From: JBFWUW01 sp050247075
Lineage (GTDB): Bacteria > Planctomycetota > Planctomycetia > Pirellulales > JBFWUW01
NCBI GenBank assembly: GCA_050247075.1
Contig: JBFWUW010000006.1
Span: 72,804 to 136,803, forward strand
Length of the DNA stretch: 64,000 nt
Reading direction: 5' to 3'
Both the position numbers and the translations under genes were made by a program. Shown here in pieces: positions 53,130 through 61,968 of this stretch. The notes beneath the pieces are model-generated. The model saw only the letters and a list, made by a program, of their open reading frames with translations, searched no databases and had not been told where the DNA came from. Positions within the stretch are counted from its first letter, which is position 1. Every line of letters starts with the position of its first letter.

Positions 53130-55334
53130 TTAGCGCGGAATCTTTACGGCTACCAACGTAATGTCATCTTTGAGAAGGTGGTTGCCGGCAAACGCACGCA
53201 CTTCCCGCAACAGGGCCTCAATAATCTGCTGCGACGACTCTCCACGATGGCCGCGCACAATGTCGGCCACGCGCTGCTTTCCAAAGAATACGCGTTCCGT
53301 GCTGATGGCCTCGCTCAGGCCGTCGGTGAAGAACAGCAGCACGTCGCCCGGTTGCAAGTCGCACGAAACCGGCTCCGAGAACGTCACGTCAGGAACGACT
53401 CCCAGTGACACATGCGTCGACTCCAGCGTGCGCACCGTGCCGTCGGCGGAAACGAGGATCGACTCGTGGCCAGCCCCGACGTAGGAAAAGTGACGATGCG
53501 CCAGATCAATCTCCGCCAGAAACATGCTAACGAAAGTGTTGTCTGGCAAGCTCTCGCAAAGGTCGTGATTCAGATGGCGCATGATGGCCGGCAAGCTGCG
53601 CATCGACTGGCCCAGAATCCGGGTCATGCAACTCACCCGAGTCATCTGCAAGGCGGGACCGACCCCATGTCCGCTGACATCCCCAATTCCTACCATCAAT
53701 CGCAATGGGCCTAGCTGGAAATAGTCGAAGTAGTCGCCGCACAAGGCTGTCGCCGGTTGCGTGGCGGCGGCAATGTCCACACCAGCAATCGACTGCGCGT
53801 TTTTCGGGTATAAATAGTGCTGAAAGGCCTGCGCCAGTTGCAACTCGCGCTTACGCTCTTGCGTTCGTATTTGTTCCGTGATTTCCGTCCTGATACTGGC
53901 CGTGGCCGACACCTTGCCATGCGCGTCCAACAGGGGGAAGGTCACGGCCAAAAAAGTGTGCTCTCCGTCATCCCGTGCTATGACTTGTTGCGCTGCAACC
54001 GTTTGGCCGGTTTCCACAACTTGCCGTTCGTCCCGCTCAATCCGAATGGCCTCCGCTTCAGTGAAGAAATCGCGCGCGGTTTTTCCCAGCGCGGTCACCG
54101 GATCCTTGGAAAAGAGTTCGACGTGACGCGGGTTGACATATTCATACCGGCCATGCAAGTCTTTAATGCAGACTACCGCCGGTGTTTTGTCCAGGATGGC
54201 TTCTTCTCTGGCGATCCGATACTTAATCTCACCCTCCATCTTCAGGCGTTCGGTAATATTCCGCCCAACTGTATGAAATGTCCCGTCCGGGCTGGCAGGG
54301 CCGGACGACCATTCGACCCAATGTTCGTTGCCCGCGCGGTCCAGCATCCTGCAGCGGAAATCCGCCACGGCTTGCCCGCTGGCCAGTTGTTCAACCCGGT
54401 TCCCGGCCAAGGGGACGTCCTCCGGATGAATGAACTCATAGAATGGCCGGGAAAGAAGCTCTGCTTCCGAATAACCCAACAAGTTCTTGAGCAGCGGGTT
54501 GACACGCAACAGAAAGCCATTTGTGTGGGCAATAGCGAACAAATCGGGGGAGAGGTCGAAAAATTGCTGAAGTTGCTGTTCCGCGCTTCGCAACGCGCTA
54601 AGGTCCATGATAGAGCAGACAATCCGGTCGGGCGACTCGCGGGGAATGGGGCTCAGGCCAATGGCCAGCGGCACCTGGCTGCTGTCGTGCCGCTGCCCCA
54701 TGATCGTGCGATTCAGCGTCGAGCGGCCCTGCGGCTGCCGCATGAATTCGTTTCGCAATTGAACATGGCGCTGCCGTAACGAGTCTGGAACGAGCATCTC
54801 CACGCTTTGGCGTTCCAGCTCGCCGCGGGGGTAGCCAAAAATGTCATGCGCGGCATTATTGCCGAAACGGATTTCGCCGTTGCGCTCGACCACCAAAATG
54901 CCCAGCGGCGCATCGTCCACGTAGTCCTCAAACTCCCGCATCCGCCGCGCGACCGTCGCCTGCAACTCGATCAAGGTTCGACCGACCTGTACCCTAGCCC
55001 GCAATTCCTCGGCGGAGTACGGCTTGCAGATATAATCGTTGGCACCGGCGGCCAGTCCCGCCACGACGGAGTCTTTGTCGGCATTAGCGGTTAGCAGGAT
55101 GACATAGGTCGGCGTGTGGGTCTGCCGTTGTCTCAGCCGTTGGCAAATCGCCGGACCATCCAGACCAGGCATCATCCAATCCAGAATCGCCAACATGGGG
55201 CTGTCGTTGGCTTCAAGAATTTGCCAGGCCTCCAGGCCATCGGCGGCCGTGACGACTTCGTAGTCGGCCCGCTCCAGCATTCCTTGCAAGATCCGCAGGT
55301 GAATCGGATCGTCATCCGCTATCAGCATCTTCAT
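53130..55334 (-). CDS. REC-PAS-PAS-PAS-PP2C (RsbU/SpoIIE-type) phosphatase
   Basis: About 734 residues, cytoplasmic. The receiver has Asp52 (AILDWMMPGLDG) and Lys104. Three PAS-like domains lie at about 135-250, 255-365 and 375-490 (DDAPLGILVVERNGEIRFGN; PFYEFIHPEDV; AVVCIKDLHGRYEYVN). A coiled linker leads to a PPM phosphatase (about 510-734) with GDYFD and GDVSGHG metal-binding motifs. Such proteins dephosphorylate STAS anti-anti-sigma factors in partner-switching control. The gene upstream on the same strand, 157 bases away, encodes a STAS protein, its probable partner, though that protein lacks the usual phosphoserine. No RsbW-type kinase is in the window. ATG 55334 is preferred to GTG 55343. 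Confidence 0.92.
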   Translation of the reverse strand: MKMLIADDDPIHLRILQGMLERADYEVVTAADGLEAWQILEANDSPMLAILDWMMPGLDGPAICQRLRQRQTHTPTYVILLTANADKDSVVAGLAAGANDYICKPYSAEELRARVQVGRTLIELQATVARRMREFEDYVDDAPLGILVVERNGEIRFGNNAAHDIFGYPRGELERQSVEMLVPDSLRQRHVQLRNEFMRQPQGRSTLNRTIMGQRHDSSQVPLAIGLSPIPRESPDRIVCSIMDLSALRSAEQQLQQFFDLSPDLFAIAHTNGFLLRVNPLLKNLLGYSEAELLSRPFYEFIHPEDVPLAGNRVEQLASGQAVADFRCRMLDRAGNEHWVEWSSGPASPDGTFHTVGRNITERLKMEGEIKYRIAREEAILDKTPAVVCIKDLHGRYEYVNPRHVELFSKDPVTALGKTARDFFTEAEAIRIERDERQVVETGQTVAAQQVIARDDGEHTFLAVTFPLLDAHGKVSATASIRTEITEQIRTQERKRELQLAQAFQHYLYPKNAQSIAGVDIAAATQPATALCGDYFDYFQLGPLRLMVGIGDVSGHGVGPALQMTRVSCMTRILGQSMRSLPAIMRHLNHDLCESLPDNTFVSMFLAEIDLAHRHFSYVGAGHESILVSADGTVRTLESTHVSLGVVPDVTFSEPVSCDLQPGDVLLFFTDGLSEAISTERVFFGKQRVADIVRGHRGESSQQIIEALLREVRAFAGNHLLKDDITLVAVKIPR

Positions 55335-55491
55335 TTTGGTCACACGCGCCTGATGGGACTTGGGCGGCCGCCTGCTGAATCCGCACGTCGCGAGCCGATT
55401 GCCCGAATCGGCTTCTTACCTCAACAATTTTCGTGACCAAGCATGGGAACGGCCCCGAGTCATCCTCCAAATCGCGATCTTCGATCTGTTG

Positions 55492-55890
55492 TCACAAGGC
55501 GGCGTGCCGCTTTGAACTGCACGCGGATGCCGCTGGAATGCCCCGCAAGAGTCCGTCTATCGCTGCTTGCCGCGATTCGCAGATATCGAAGACCTGGTCG
55601 GCCCTGACAATCGTCAGGATTTCATCGCAAAATGGCGAAGCCACATCGCACACCGCCAGACGTCCGCCGCGGCCGCGCAATTGCTTGTGGGTGGCATACA
55701 AGGCCCCCAAGAACTTGGAGCCGAAGTTGTCGACCCACCTCATGTCGATCACGATGAATGGGCGATCGATCGACAGGGCTTGCTCGCGCAAGACTTCTTC
55801 AAGCCGCAAAACCACTCCCTCGTCAAACCAATTGCCGTTCTCCGGCAAAGTAACGACCGCCACGCCTTGTTCGTGGGTAACATTCTGCAT
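55492..55890 (-). CDS. STAS-domain protein lacking the usual phosphoacceptor serines
   Basis: About 132 residues. GVAVVTLPENGNWFDEGVV, FIVIDMRWVDNFGSKFLGAL, LRGRGGRLAVCDVASPF and VFDICESRQAAIDG follow the STAS fold of anti-sigma-factor antagonists. The conserved DSSG loop reads DNFG: both serines are replaced, by Asn and Phe, confirmed on the DNA. It therefore probably cannot be phosphorylated in the standard way and may be a constitutive binder or work differently. The start at 55890 is set by a G-rich ribosome binding site; a frame to 55986 has no STAS homology. It is followed by the REC-PAS-PP2C gene. Confidence 0.85.
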   Translation of the reverse strand: MQNVTHEQGVAVVTLPENGNWFDEGVVLRLEEVLREQALSIDRPFIVIDMRWVDNFGSKFLGALYATHKQLRGRGGRLAVCDVASPFCDEILTIVRADQVFDICESRQAAIDGLLRGIPAASACSSKRHAAL

Positions 55891-56228
55891 GACATGTCCC
55901 CCCTTGTGAATGTTTGTGCGCCACTCCAAGCGCGTGAGATGCTCCTGGCTCACGCAAATTCTATACCCCCCTACATAGGTACGCAAGGATTTCTTACGTT
56001 GATTTTTAGGTTGTCTAGTAAGCGACCCAATCGTTCGCTATTCGGAACCGCCAATGGCACGGCCTGGGTTGACACGGCCCATCCATTCATCGGACAATCG
56101 TTATGGGTCGAATGCCCAGCGGGCGTTTCGTGCCATGATGATTCCGCCTGTCGGTCATTTCTGTTGGATGGATGTATGTTGTTCGTCTGAAGCAACTTGT
56201 AGAAAAGCCACTTAGCCGAGATCGAACG
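55891..56228. other. Divergent intergenic region, 338 bp
   Basis: This lies between the STAS gene (minus) and a DUF1501 gene (plus). On the minus strand AAGGGGGG (55898-55905) is the STAS ribosome binding site, 7 bases from ATG 55890. TTGCGT (55981-55986) and TATAGA (55960-55965) with a 15-base spacer form a weak sigma-70-like candidate promoter. I see no hairpin or gene. Confidence 0.4.
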
Positions 56229-57674
56229 ATGCCCCAGCCACATGTCCACCGTCATGCTTTTGACTGGTGCAATGCGCAATCGGACGAAGGCCTGGTGCTG
56301 CGCAGCCGCCGCAATCTGCTCAAAGCCAGCGTGGCGGGAATGGCGGGGCTGTCCGTACCGGGCTTGTTGCGGCATCGCCAGGCTTGCGGCGCGGCCGGTG
56401 TGCCCAGCCCCCAGCCCAAGAGCGTTATTCTGCTGTGGATGGCGGGCGGGCCAAGCCATATCGATACGTGGGATCCCAAACCTGGCCGGCCGGTGATGAA
56501 TCGCGGGCCGTTCAGCCCGATCCAGACGGCGTTACCGGGCGTGTCGATTTGCGAGCACCTGCCCAAGCAAGCGGCGATGCTGGACAAGTTCACGCTGATT
56601 CGCTCGGTCGATGCCTCGCATAGCAACCACGAACCGAACATGGTTTTTCAGACAGGCAACCTGGCGGCGGCGCCGCGCATTAATCGCGAGGCCGAGCACT
56701 TTCCGGCCATCGCCTCGGTGGTCGCCAAGGAACGCGGGCCCAACCACCCGGCCATGCCCCCTTATGTGGCATTTTACCGTTCGCGATCGCACCTGGCGTT
56801 CGCCGGCTATTTGGGCAAGCAATACGATCCTTTTCAAGGAAACCAGGCGGCGCGGTTGCCGGTGTACGACTATGTTGGCGGCGACGTGGGGCAGGTATCG
56901 GGAGCCGATGTCTTTCAAGTGCCAGGCGGATTGGACTTTGACCGCATCCGAAATCGCCGGGAACTGCTGGTCGATTTCGACAACTTCCAGCGGCATTTGG
57001 ACCAGGACGGCAGCATGTCCGCCATGGACGCTTACCAGCGACAGGCGGCGGAGATGCTGGTCGGCCGCCGCGCACGGGACGCCTTCGACCTGGAGCAAGA
57101 ACCAGCCGCAACGCGCGAGCGGTATGGCAAGCACTTATGGTGCCAGCAGGCGCTTTTGGCACGTCGGCTAGTGCAGGCGGGCGTGAACTTTGTCACCCTC
57201 GATCTAAGTTATCATCCTTCGTCGGGCACCTGGGATACCCACGGCGACAACATTCCGCCGTATGGCGGCATACTGCGGGGACTGGGTCCGCTGCTGCCCT
57301 TGTTCGACCATTTGCTGACCACGCTGGTAAGCGACCTTGACGAACAAGGTCTGCTGGACCAATGCCTGGTGATCGCCATGGGCGAGTTTGGCCGCACGCC
57401 CAATATGGGAACGCAAGACAGCAGTGACGGCCGCAACCATTGGCCAAACATCATGTCGATGTCGCTGGCTGGCGGCGGCATGCGGCATGGACAGGTGATT
57501 GGAGCCAGCGAGTCGGACGGTGGATCAATCCGCGAGCGGCCCGTCACCCCTGGCGACCTGGCGGCCACCATCTATCAACATTTTGGCGTGCCGCTGGATA
57601 CGACCTACTTGGACCATCGCGGCCGGCCAAGATATATCATCGAGAGCGGCACGCCGCTGCGCGAGTTGGTCTGA
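56229..57674 (+). CDS. DUF1501 (sulfatase-like) protein, stand-alone
   Basis: About 481 residues. The start at 56229 leaves a twin-arginine leader SRRNLLKASVAGMAGLSVPG at about 27-46. Family motifs: ILLWMAGGPSHIDTWDPKPG, HSNHEPNMVFQTG, LDLSYHPSSGTWDTHGDN, VIAMGEFGRTPNMG, GRNHWPNIMSMSLAGGG and VTPGDLAATIYQHFG. Export through Tat and a metal-dependent hydrolase fold are expected; the substrate is unknown. No DUF1553 partner is adjacent. It converges with tex, with only 17 bases between the stops. It is clearly different in sequence from the other two DUF1501 proteins here. Confidence 0.9.
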   Translation: MPQPHVHRHAFDWCNAQSDEGLVLRSRRNLLKASVAGMAGLSVPGLLRHRQACGAAGVPSPQPKSVILLWMAGGPSHIDTWDPKPGRPVMNRGPFSPIQTALPGVSICEHLPKQAAMLDKFTLIRSVDASHSNHEPNMVFQTGNLAAAPRINREAEHFPAIASVVAKERGPNHPAMPPYVAFYRSRSHLAFAGYLGKQYDPFQGNQAARLPVYDYVGGDVGQVSGADVFQVPGGLDFDRIRNRRELLVDFDNFQRHLDQDGSMSAMDAYQRQAAEMLVGRRARDAFDLEQEPAATRERYGKHLWCQQALLARRLVQAGVNFVTLDLSYHPSSGTWDTHGDNIPPYGGILRGLGPLLPLFDHLLTTLVSDLDEQGLLDQCLVIAMGEFGRTPNMGTQDSSDGRNHWPNIMSMSLAGGGMRHGQVIGASESDGGSIRERPVTPGDLAATIYQHFGVPLDTTYLDHRGRPRYIIESGTPLRELV

Positions 57675-57691
57675 CGCGTTCGCGACGCTCA

Positions 57692-60235
57692 CTACTTACC
57701 TGGCGGCTCGGGCGGCGGATCGGCCTTGAGCTTGGCGAATTGGAACAGATCGCCAAAGGTCCGCAACGGTTCCTTCCCCTCTTTCATGGCCTTGGTAAGC
57801 GGTTTGGGAGGGGCCTTGGGCTTGGGGGCTGGCCGAGGCGGTCCCTTGGAAGCCGGCGGACGACGATGGCCTTGTTGGGGAGGCTGCGCGGCGGGGATCT
57901 CCGACCCTGCACCGCCGGTTGTGGCGGGGGCTGGTTTTTGGCCCTTGCGAGGCGGACGGCGGCCACGTTCGCGTGGGGGCCGCGCTGGTTGGCCATCGGT
58001 CGGCTGGGCCGCCGGTTTGCGGCTAGGACGACCGGTAGGACGCGGCGGCGAGCCAGGCGCTATCATCGTCAACGAGACGCGGCGGCGGTCTTTGTCCACC
58101 GCCATCACCCACACCTTGACGATATCCCCCACCGCCACCACCTCATGCGGGTCGGGAACGTAGCGGTTGGCAACCTGGCTGATATGGACCAAGCCGGTGT
58201 CTTTCAGCCCGATATCGACAAACGCGCCGAAGTCGACCACGTTGAGCACGGTGCCGGCCAGTTCCATGCCCGCTTCCAGATGTTCCAGCTTGAGAATCTC
58301 ACGCTTGAACAGCGGCAGCGGCAGGTCCTCGCGCGGGTCGCGGCCGGGGCGGGCCAACTGCGTCAACATGTCGGACAGCAGCAGCGTGCCAGCTTGCAAC
58401 TCGGCGGCCGTGGAAGCCACATCCAGCCCGGCCGTCTGCTCGGAGAGCGGCGCGGCGCCTTCTGGCTGCTCCGCCAGGGCGGCTGGCGTGCGGCCCATGC
58501 GCTCCAGCAGTTTCTCGGCGACCGGATAGCTTTCCGGGTGGATCCAGGTAGCGTCGAGCGGGTTGGCACCGCCAGCAATCTTCAGAAAGCCGGCGGCCTG
58601 GACAAAGGTGGCCTCTCCCATGCCGGGAACGTTCTTCAAGGCATCGCGCGAGGCGAACGGTCCGTTGGCCACGCGGTACTCAAAAATTTGCCGGGCCTTC
58701 AACTGGTTCAGGCCGGAGACATACCGCAACAGCGCCGGGCTGGCCGAGTTGACATCGACCCCCACGAAGTTGACGCACGATTGCACGACTTCGTCCAGCG
58801 AGGACTCCAGGTGCCGGGCCTTCACATCGTGCTGGTACAGACCCACGCCGATGCTGGCCGGCTCGATCTTGACCAGTTCGCTCAAGGGATCCAGCAGGCG
58901 GCGGCCGATGGAGACCGCGCCGCGGATCGTGGCGTCGATGGTGGGGAGTTCCTCGCGACCCACCGCGCTGGTGGAATAGACGCTGGCACCCGCCTCGTTA
59001 ACGATGGTGTAGACCACCCCCTTGCCTTCCAACGGGCCGGCTATCAGTTCGGCCACCAGCACTTCGGTCTCGCGGCAGGCGGTGCCGTTGCCAATGGCCA
59101 CCACGTTCAAACGGTGCCGTTCGATAAAGTCGGCCACGGTCGTCTTGGCTTGCTCGCGGCGTTCTTCCTTGCCCACCAGATGAATCACGCCATGTTCCAG
59201 TAACTGGCCGAACTCGTCCAAGGCCGCCAGTTTGCAGCCGCTCTTAAAACCGGGATCGACCGCCAGCACGCGGCGGTCACGAACCGGCGGCTGCAAGAAC
59301 AAATTGCGCACGTTGCGGGCAAAGACCTTCACGGCGTGCGCTTCGGCCTTGTCGGTCAGGTCGCGGCGGACCTCGCGCTCCAAGCTGGGAAAGATCAGCC
59401 GCTCCAGCGCGTCGCGGCCGCACCCGCGCAAAAAGGCGGCATGCGGATGATCGTCCGCCGATACGCCCTGGTCGACGGCCTGATGCATGGCTGGTTCGTC
59501 GACTTCCAACTTAACGCGGAGCGCCTTGTGTTTTTCTCCCCTGTTGATGGCCAGCACCCGATGCGGCGGAACCTTGCCGATCTGCTCGCGGTAATCAAAG
59601 TAATCGCGGAACGGTTTGGCCGCCTCGGCTGCCGGGTCGATTGCCGCGGTGGCCAGTTTTCCCGACCGGGTGACAATGCCGCGCAGCGCTTGCCGCAGGT
59701 CGGCCCGCTCGCTGAACAACTCGGCCAGGATATGCCCCGCACCCAGCAGCGCATCGGCGGCGTTGGCCACCTGGCGGTCTGGGTTGACGAAGTCGGCGGC
59801 CCGCGCGTCGAGGTCGGCGCAGCTAGGCGCGGCGGACAAGATCTCATCCGCCAGCAATTGCAAGCCTCGTTCCCGCGCGGCGGTGGCCAGCGTTTGCTTC
59901 TTGGGCTTGAACGGCAGATACAGGTCTTCCAGCCGGGCCGATGTCTCGGCGGCGGCAATGGCCGCGGCCAATTCCGGCGTCAGCTTTCCCTGCGATTCGA
60001 TCGAACGCAAGATCGTCTGCTTGCGGTCGTGCAACAGCCTGGCCTTGGTCACGCGGTCGAGAATACGGCCGATGTCTTCCTCATCCAGCCCGCCCGTCTG
60101 ATCCTTACGGTAGCGGGTGATGAAGGGGATGGTGTTGCCGGCATCGAGCAAGCCAACCACCGTCTCGACTTGCGCCGGACGAAGGTTGAGTTCGCGGGCG
60201 ATCGGCCCCAAATCAATTTGCGTCGTGACAGCCAT
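57692..60235 (-). CDS. tex: Tex-family transcription accessory protein (S1 RNA-binding)
   Basis: An 847-residue protein. The Tex N-terminal helical domain has FITRYRKDQTGGLDEEDI and LYLPFKPKKQTLATAARERG. A YqgF-like RNase H fold has VLAVDPGFKSGCKLAALDE and AIGNGTACRETE; helix-hairpin-helix regions have VNSASPALLRYVSGL and NVPGMGEATFVQAAGFLKI; the S1 domain (about 645-720) has LAGTVLNVVDFGAFVDIGLK. The last 120 residues are a Pro/Arg/Lys-rich tail ending in a short conserved-looking KEPLRTFGDLFQF, beyond the usual Tex length. Tex binds nucleic acids and affects transcription or RNA turnover in the cytoplasm. Confidence 0.95.
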   Translation of the reverse strand: MAVTTQIDLGPIARELNLRPAQVETVVGLLDAGNTIPFITRYRKDQTGGLDEEDIGRILDRVTKARLLHDRKQTILRSIESQGKLTPELAAAIAAAETSARLEDLYLPFKPKKQTLATAARERGLQLLADEILSAAPSCADLDARAADFVNPDRQVANAADALLGAGHILAELFSERADLRQALRGIVTRSGKLATAAIDPAAEAAKPFRDYFDYREQIGKVPPHRVLAINRGEKHKALRVKLEVDEPAMHQAVDQGVSADDHPHAAFLRGCGRDALERLIFPSLEREVRRDLTDKAEAHAVKVFARNVRNLFLQPPVRDRRVLAVDPGFKSGCKLAALDEFGQLLEHGVIHLVGKEERREQAKTTVADFIERHRLNVVAIGNGTACRETEVLVAELIAGPLEGKGVVYTIVNEAGASVYSTSAVGREELPTIDATIRGAVSIGRRLLDPLSELVKIEPASIGVGLYQHDVKARHLESSLDEVVQSCVNFVGVDVNSASPALLRYVSGLNQLKARQIFEYRVANGPFASRDALKNVPGMGEATFVQAAGFLKIAGGANPLDATWIHPESYPVAEKLLERMGRTPAALAEQPEGAAPLSEQTAGLDVASTAAELQAGTLLLSDMLTQLARPGRDPREDLPLPLFKREILKLEHLEAGMELAGTVLNVVDFGAFVDIGLKDTGLVHISQVANRYVPDPHEVVAVGDIVKVWVMAVDKDRRRVSLTMIAPGSPPRPTGRPSRKPAAQPTDGQPARPPRERGRRPPRKGQKPAPATTGGAGSEIPAAQPPQQGHRRPPASKGPPRPAPKPKAPPKPLTKAMKEGKEPLRTFGDLFQFAKLKADPPPEPPGK

Positions 60236-60397
60236 GCGGAGAAGAACCGCGCCAGCCGCTAGCCCAGCGGCGTAAACAATAGGTGAGAAAGCTAATGTAC
60301 CGGTCTGGCAATCTAGGGATTGTGCCGGAGAGTGTCAAGCTTTGTTGGGGGGGTGGTCAATCCTTGTAGGAGGCGATTCTATCGCCGATGCTGATCC
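60236..60397. other. Intergenic region between tex and the DUF1501 gene
   Basis: A 162-base region upstream of tex and downstream of the DUF1501 gene, both on the minus strand. It holds the second copy of the GGCGAT palindrome unit (listed separately) and the tex promoter area. Otherwise I see nothing. Confidence 0.4.
60366..60390. repeat. Second copy of the GGAGGCGATTC palindromic unit
   Basis: GTAGGAGGCGATTCTATCGCC contains the hairpin GGCGAT-TCT-ATCGCC. It matches the arms of the element at 27138-27201. It lies 8 bases past the stop codon of the DUF1501 gene, a position fitting a 3'-end hairpin. Confidence 0.55.
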
Positions 60398-61873
60398 CTA
60401 CGCCAGCAACTTTTCCACCACATTGCCGTGGACGTCGGTCAGGCGGAAGTCGCGGCCTTGGAAGCGGTAGGTCAGTTTCTTGTGGTCCAGCCCCAGCAAG
60501 TGCAGCACCGTGGCTTGCAGATCGTGGACGTGAACTTGCTCCTCGGCGTTGTAATAGCCAAGTTCGTCGGACTGGCCGATGACCTGGCCATGCTTGATGC
60601 CCCCGCCGGCCAGCCACATGGTGTAGCTTTCGATATGGTGGTCGCGGCCGAGCGAGTCGCGCGGCTCGCCCATCGGCGTGCGGCCGAACTCGCCACCCCA
60701 GATGACCAGCGTTTCGTCCAGCAGCCCGCGGTTCTTCAAATCTTGAATCAAGGCCGCGGCTCCCTGGTCGGTCTCCTTACAAGTCTTGTCGAGCGTCCCC
60801 TCCAGGTCGGCGTTCGCGCCGCCGTGGTGGTCCCAGTCGGTGTGGTAAAGCTGCACGAAGCGGCAGCCCCGCTCTACCAACCGCCGGGCCAGCAGGCAGT
60901 TGTTGGCAAAGGTCACCTTGCCCGGCTCCGCGCCGTACAGGCCGATGGTGTCGGCTGTTTCGCCCGACAGGTCCATCAGCTCCGGCGCGCTCGATTGCAT
61001 GCGGTAGGCCATTTCGTACTGCGAGATGCGGGTGGCGATTTCTGGATCGCCGGTCGCATCCAGCCGGGCCGAGTTCAAGTCCTTGACCGCCGAGAAAAAC
61101 TCCCCCTGGGCACTTCCGACAAAACCGGGCGGCGTGGCCAGGTTAAGGATTGGCTCTGGCCCGGAAAGAAACGGCACCCCTTGGTAGCTGGTGGGCAAGA
61201 AGCCGCTGCCCCACAGGGCCGACCCGCCCCGCGGCCCGCGCGGACCCGACTGCAACACCACGAAGCCGGGCAGATTTTGCGACTCGCTGCCGATGCCGTA
61301 GGTAACCCACGACCCCATGCTGGGCCGCCCCTGGAACTGCGGGCTGCCGGTGTTGACGAAGAGCTTGGCCGGCCCGTGGTTAAAGACATCGGTCTTCATC
61401 GAGCGGACGATGCTGATGTCGTCTACGACGCCGGCCAGGTGTGGCAGCAATTCACTCAGTTCAGCACCGCATTGGCCGTGTTTGGCGAATTTCCGCCGAG
61501 TCCCCAGCAGCTTGGCGTCGGGCTTGAGGAAAGCGAACCGCTTGTTGGCCACCACCGATGGCGGCACGACCTGGCCATCCAGTTCTTGCAGCTTGGGCTT
61601 GTAGTCGAACAGTTCCAACTGGCTGGGCCCGCCGGCCTGGAACAAAAAGATCACGCTCTTGGCCTTGGCGGCAAAATGGGCCGGCCGCGGAGCAAGCGGA
61701 TTGGGGTTGAAGGCGGGGGGCGCAATGGCGCCGGCGGGTGTGTTATTTTCCGCCCCCAGCGAGCCATCGGTCAGCATGGCCGCCAGCGCCACGGACCCCA
61801 GGCCAACCTGGCAATCGCGAAAGAAATGGCGGCGGGTGAGAAGGCGAGTTCGATTTTGCTGAGTATCGTTCAT
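60398..61873 (-). CDS. DUF1501 (sulfatase-like) protein paired with DUF1553 protein
   Basis: A 491-residue protein with a twin-arginine leader (LLTRRHFFRDCQVGLGSVAL). Family motifs: SVIFLFQAGGPSQLELFDYK, VQLYHTDWDHHGGANADLEG, TLVIWGGEFGRTPMG, GRDHHIESYTMWLAGGG and VHVHDLQATVLHLLGLDH. The DUF1549/DUF1553 gene lies upstream on the same strand with a 95-base gap, the standard planctomycete two-gene unit. The proteins are thought to be exported and to act on extracellular material, but the reaction is not known. Confidence 0.94.
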   Translation of the reverse strand: MNDTQQNRTRLLTRRHFFRDCQVGLGSVALAAMLTDGSLGAENNTPAGAIAPPAFNPNPLAPRPAHFAAKAKSVIFLFQAGGPSQLELFDYKPKLQELDGQVVPPSVVANKRFAFLKPDAKLLGTRRKFAKHGQCGAELSELLPHLAGVVDDISIVRSMKTDVFNHGPAKLFVNTGSPQFQGRPSMGSWVTYGIGSESQNLPGFVVLQSGPRGPRGGSALWGSGFLPTSYQGVPFLSGPEPILNLATPPGFVGSAQGEFFSAVKDLNSARLDATGDPEIATRISQYEMAYRMQSSAPELMDLSGETADTIGLYGAEPGKVTFANNCLLARRLVERGCRFVQLYHTDWDHHGGANADLEGTLDKTCKETDQGAAALIQDLKNRGLLDETLVIWGGEFGRTPMGEPRDSLGRDHHIESYTMWLAGGGIKHGQVIGQSDELGYYNAEEQVHVHDLQATVLHLLGLDHKKLTYRFQGRDFRLTDVHGNVVEKLLA

Positions 61874-61968
61874 GGCTCACTATCGTCTATGGGCTGGGCT
61901 ACTCAAATTGCTCGATTAGATGCTTTTCCAGCAAGAATCGCGTCATCCTTCCGCCTTCATCCTTCTCT

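Noticed and set aside
57440..59203. A 587-residue plus-strand frame opposite tex, and a 558-residue one opposite the DUF1501 gene at 60428-62104
   Set aside because: Both lie opposite strongly conserved genes and have low-complexity Gly/Arg/Gln composition without motifs.
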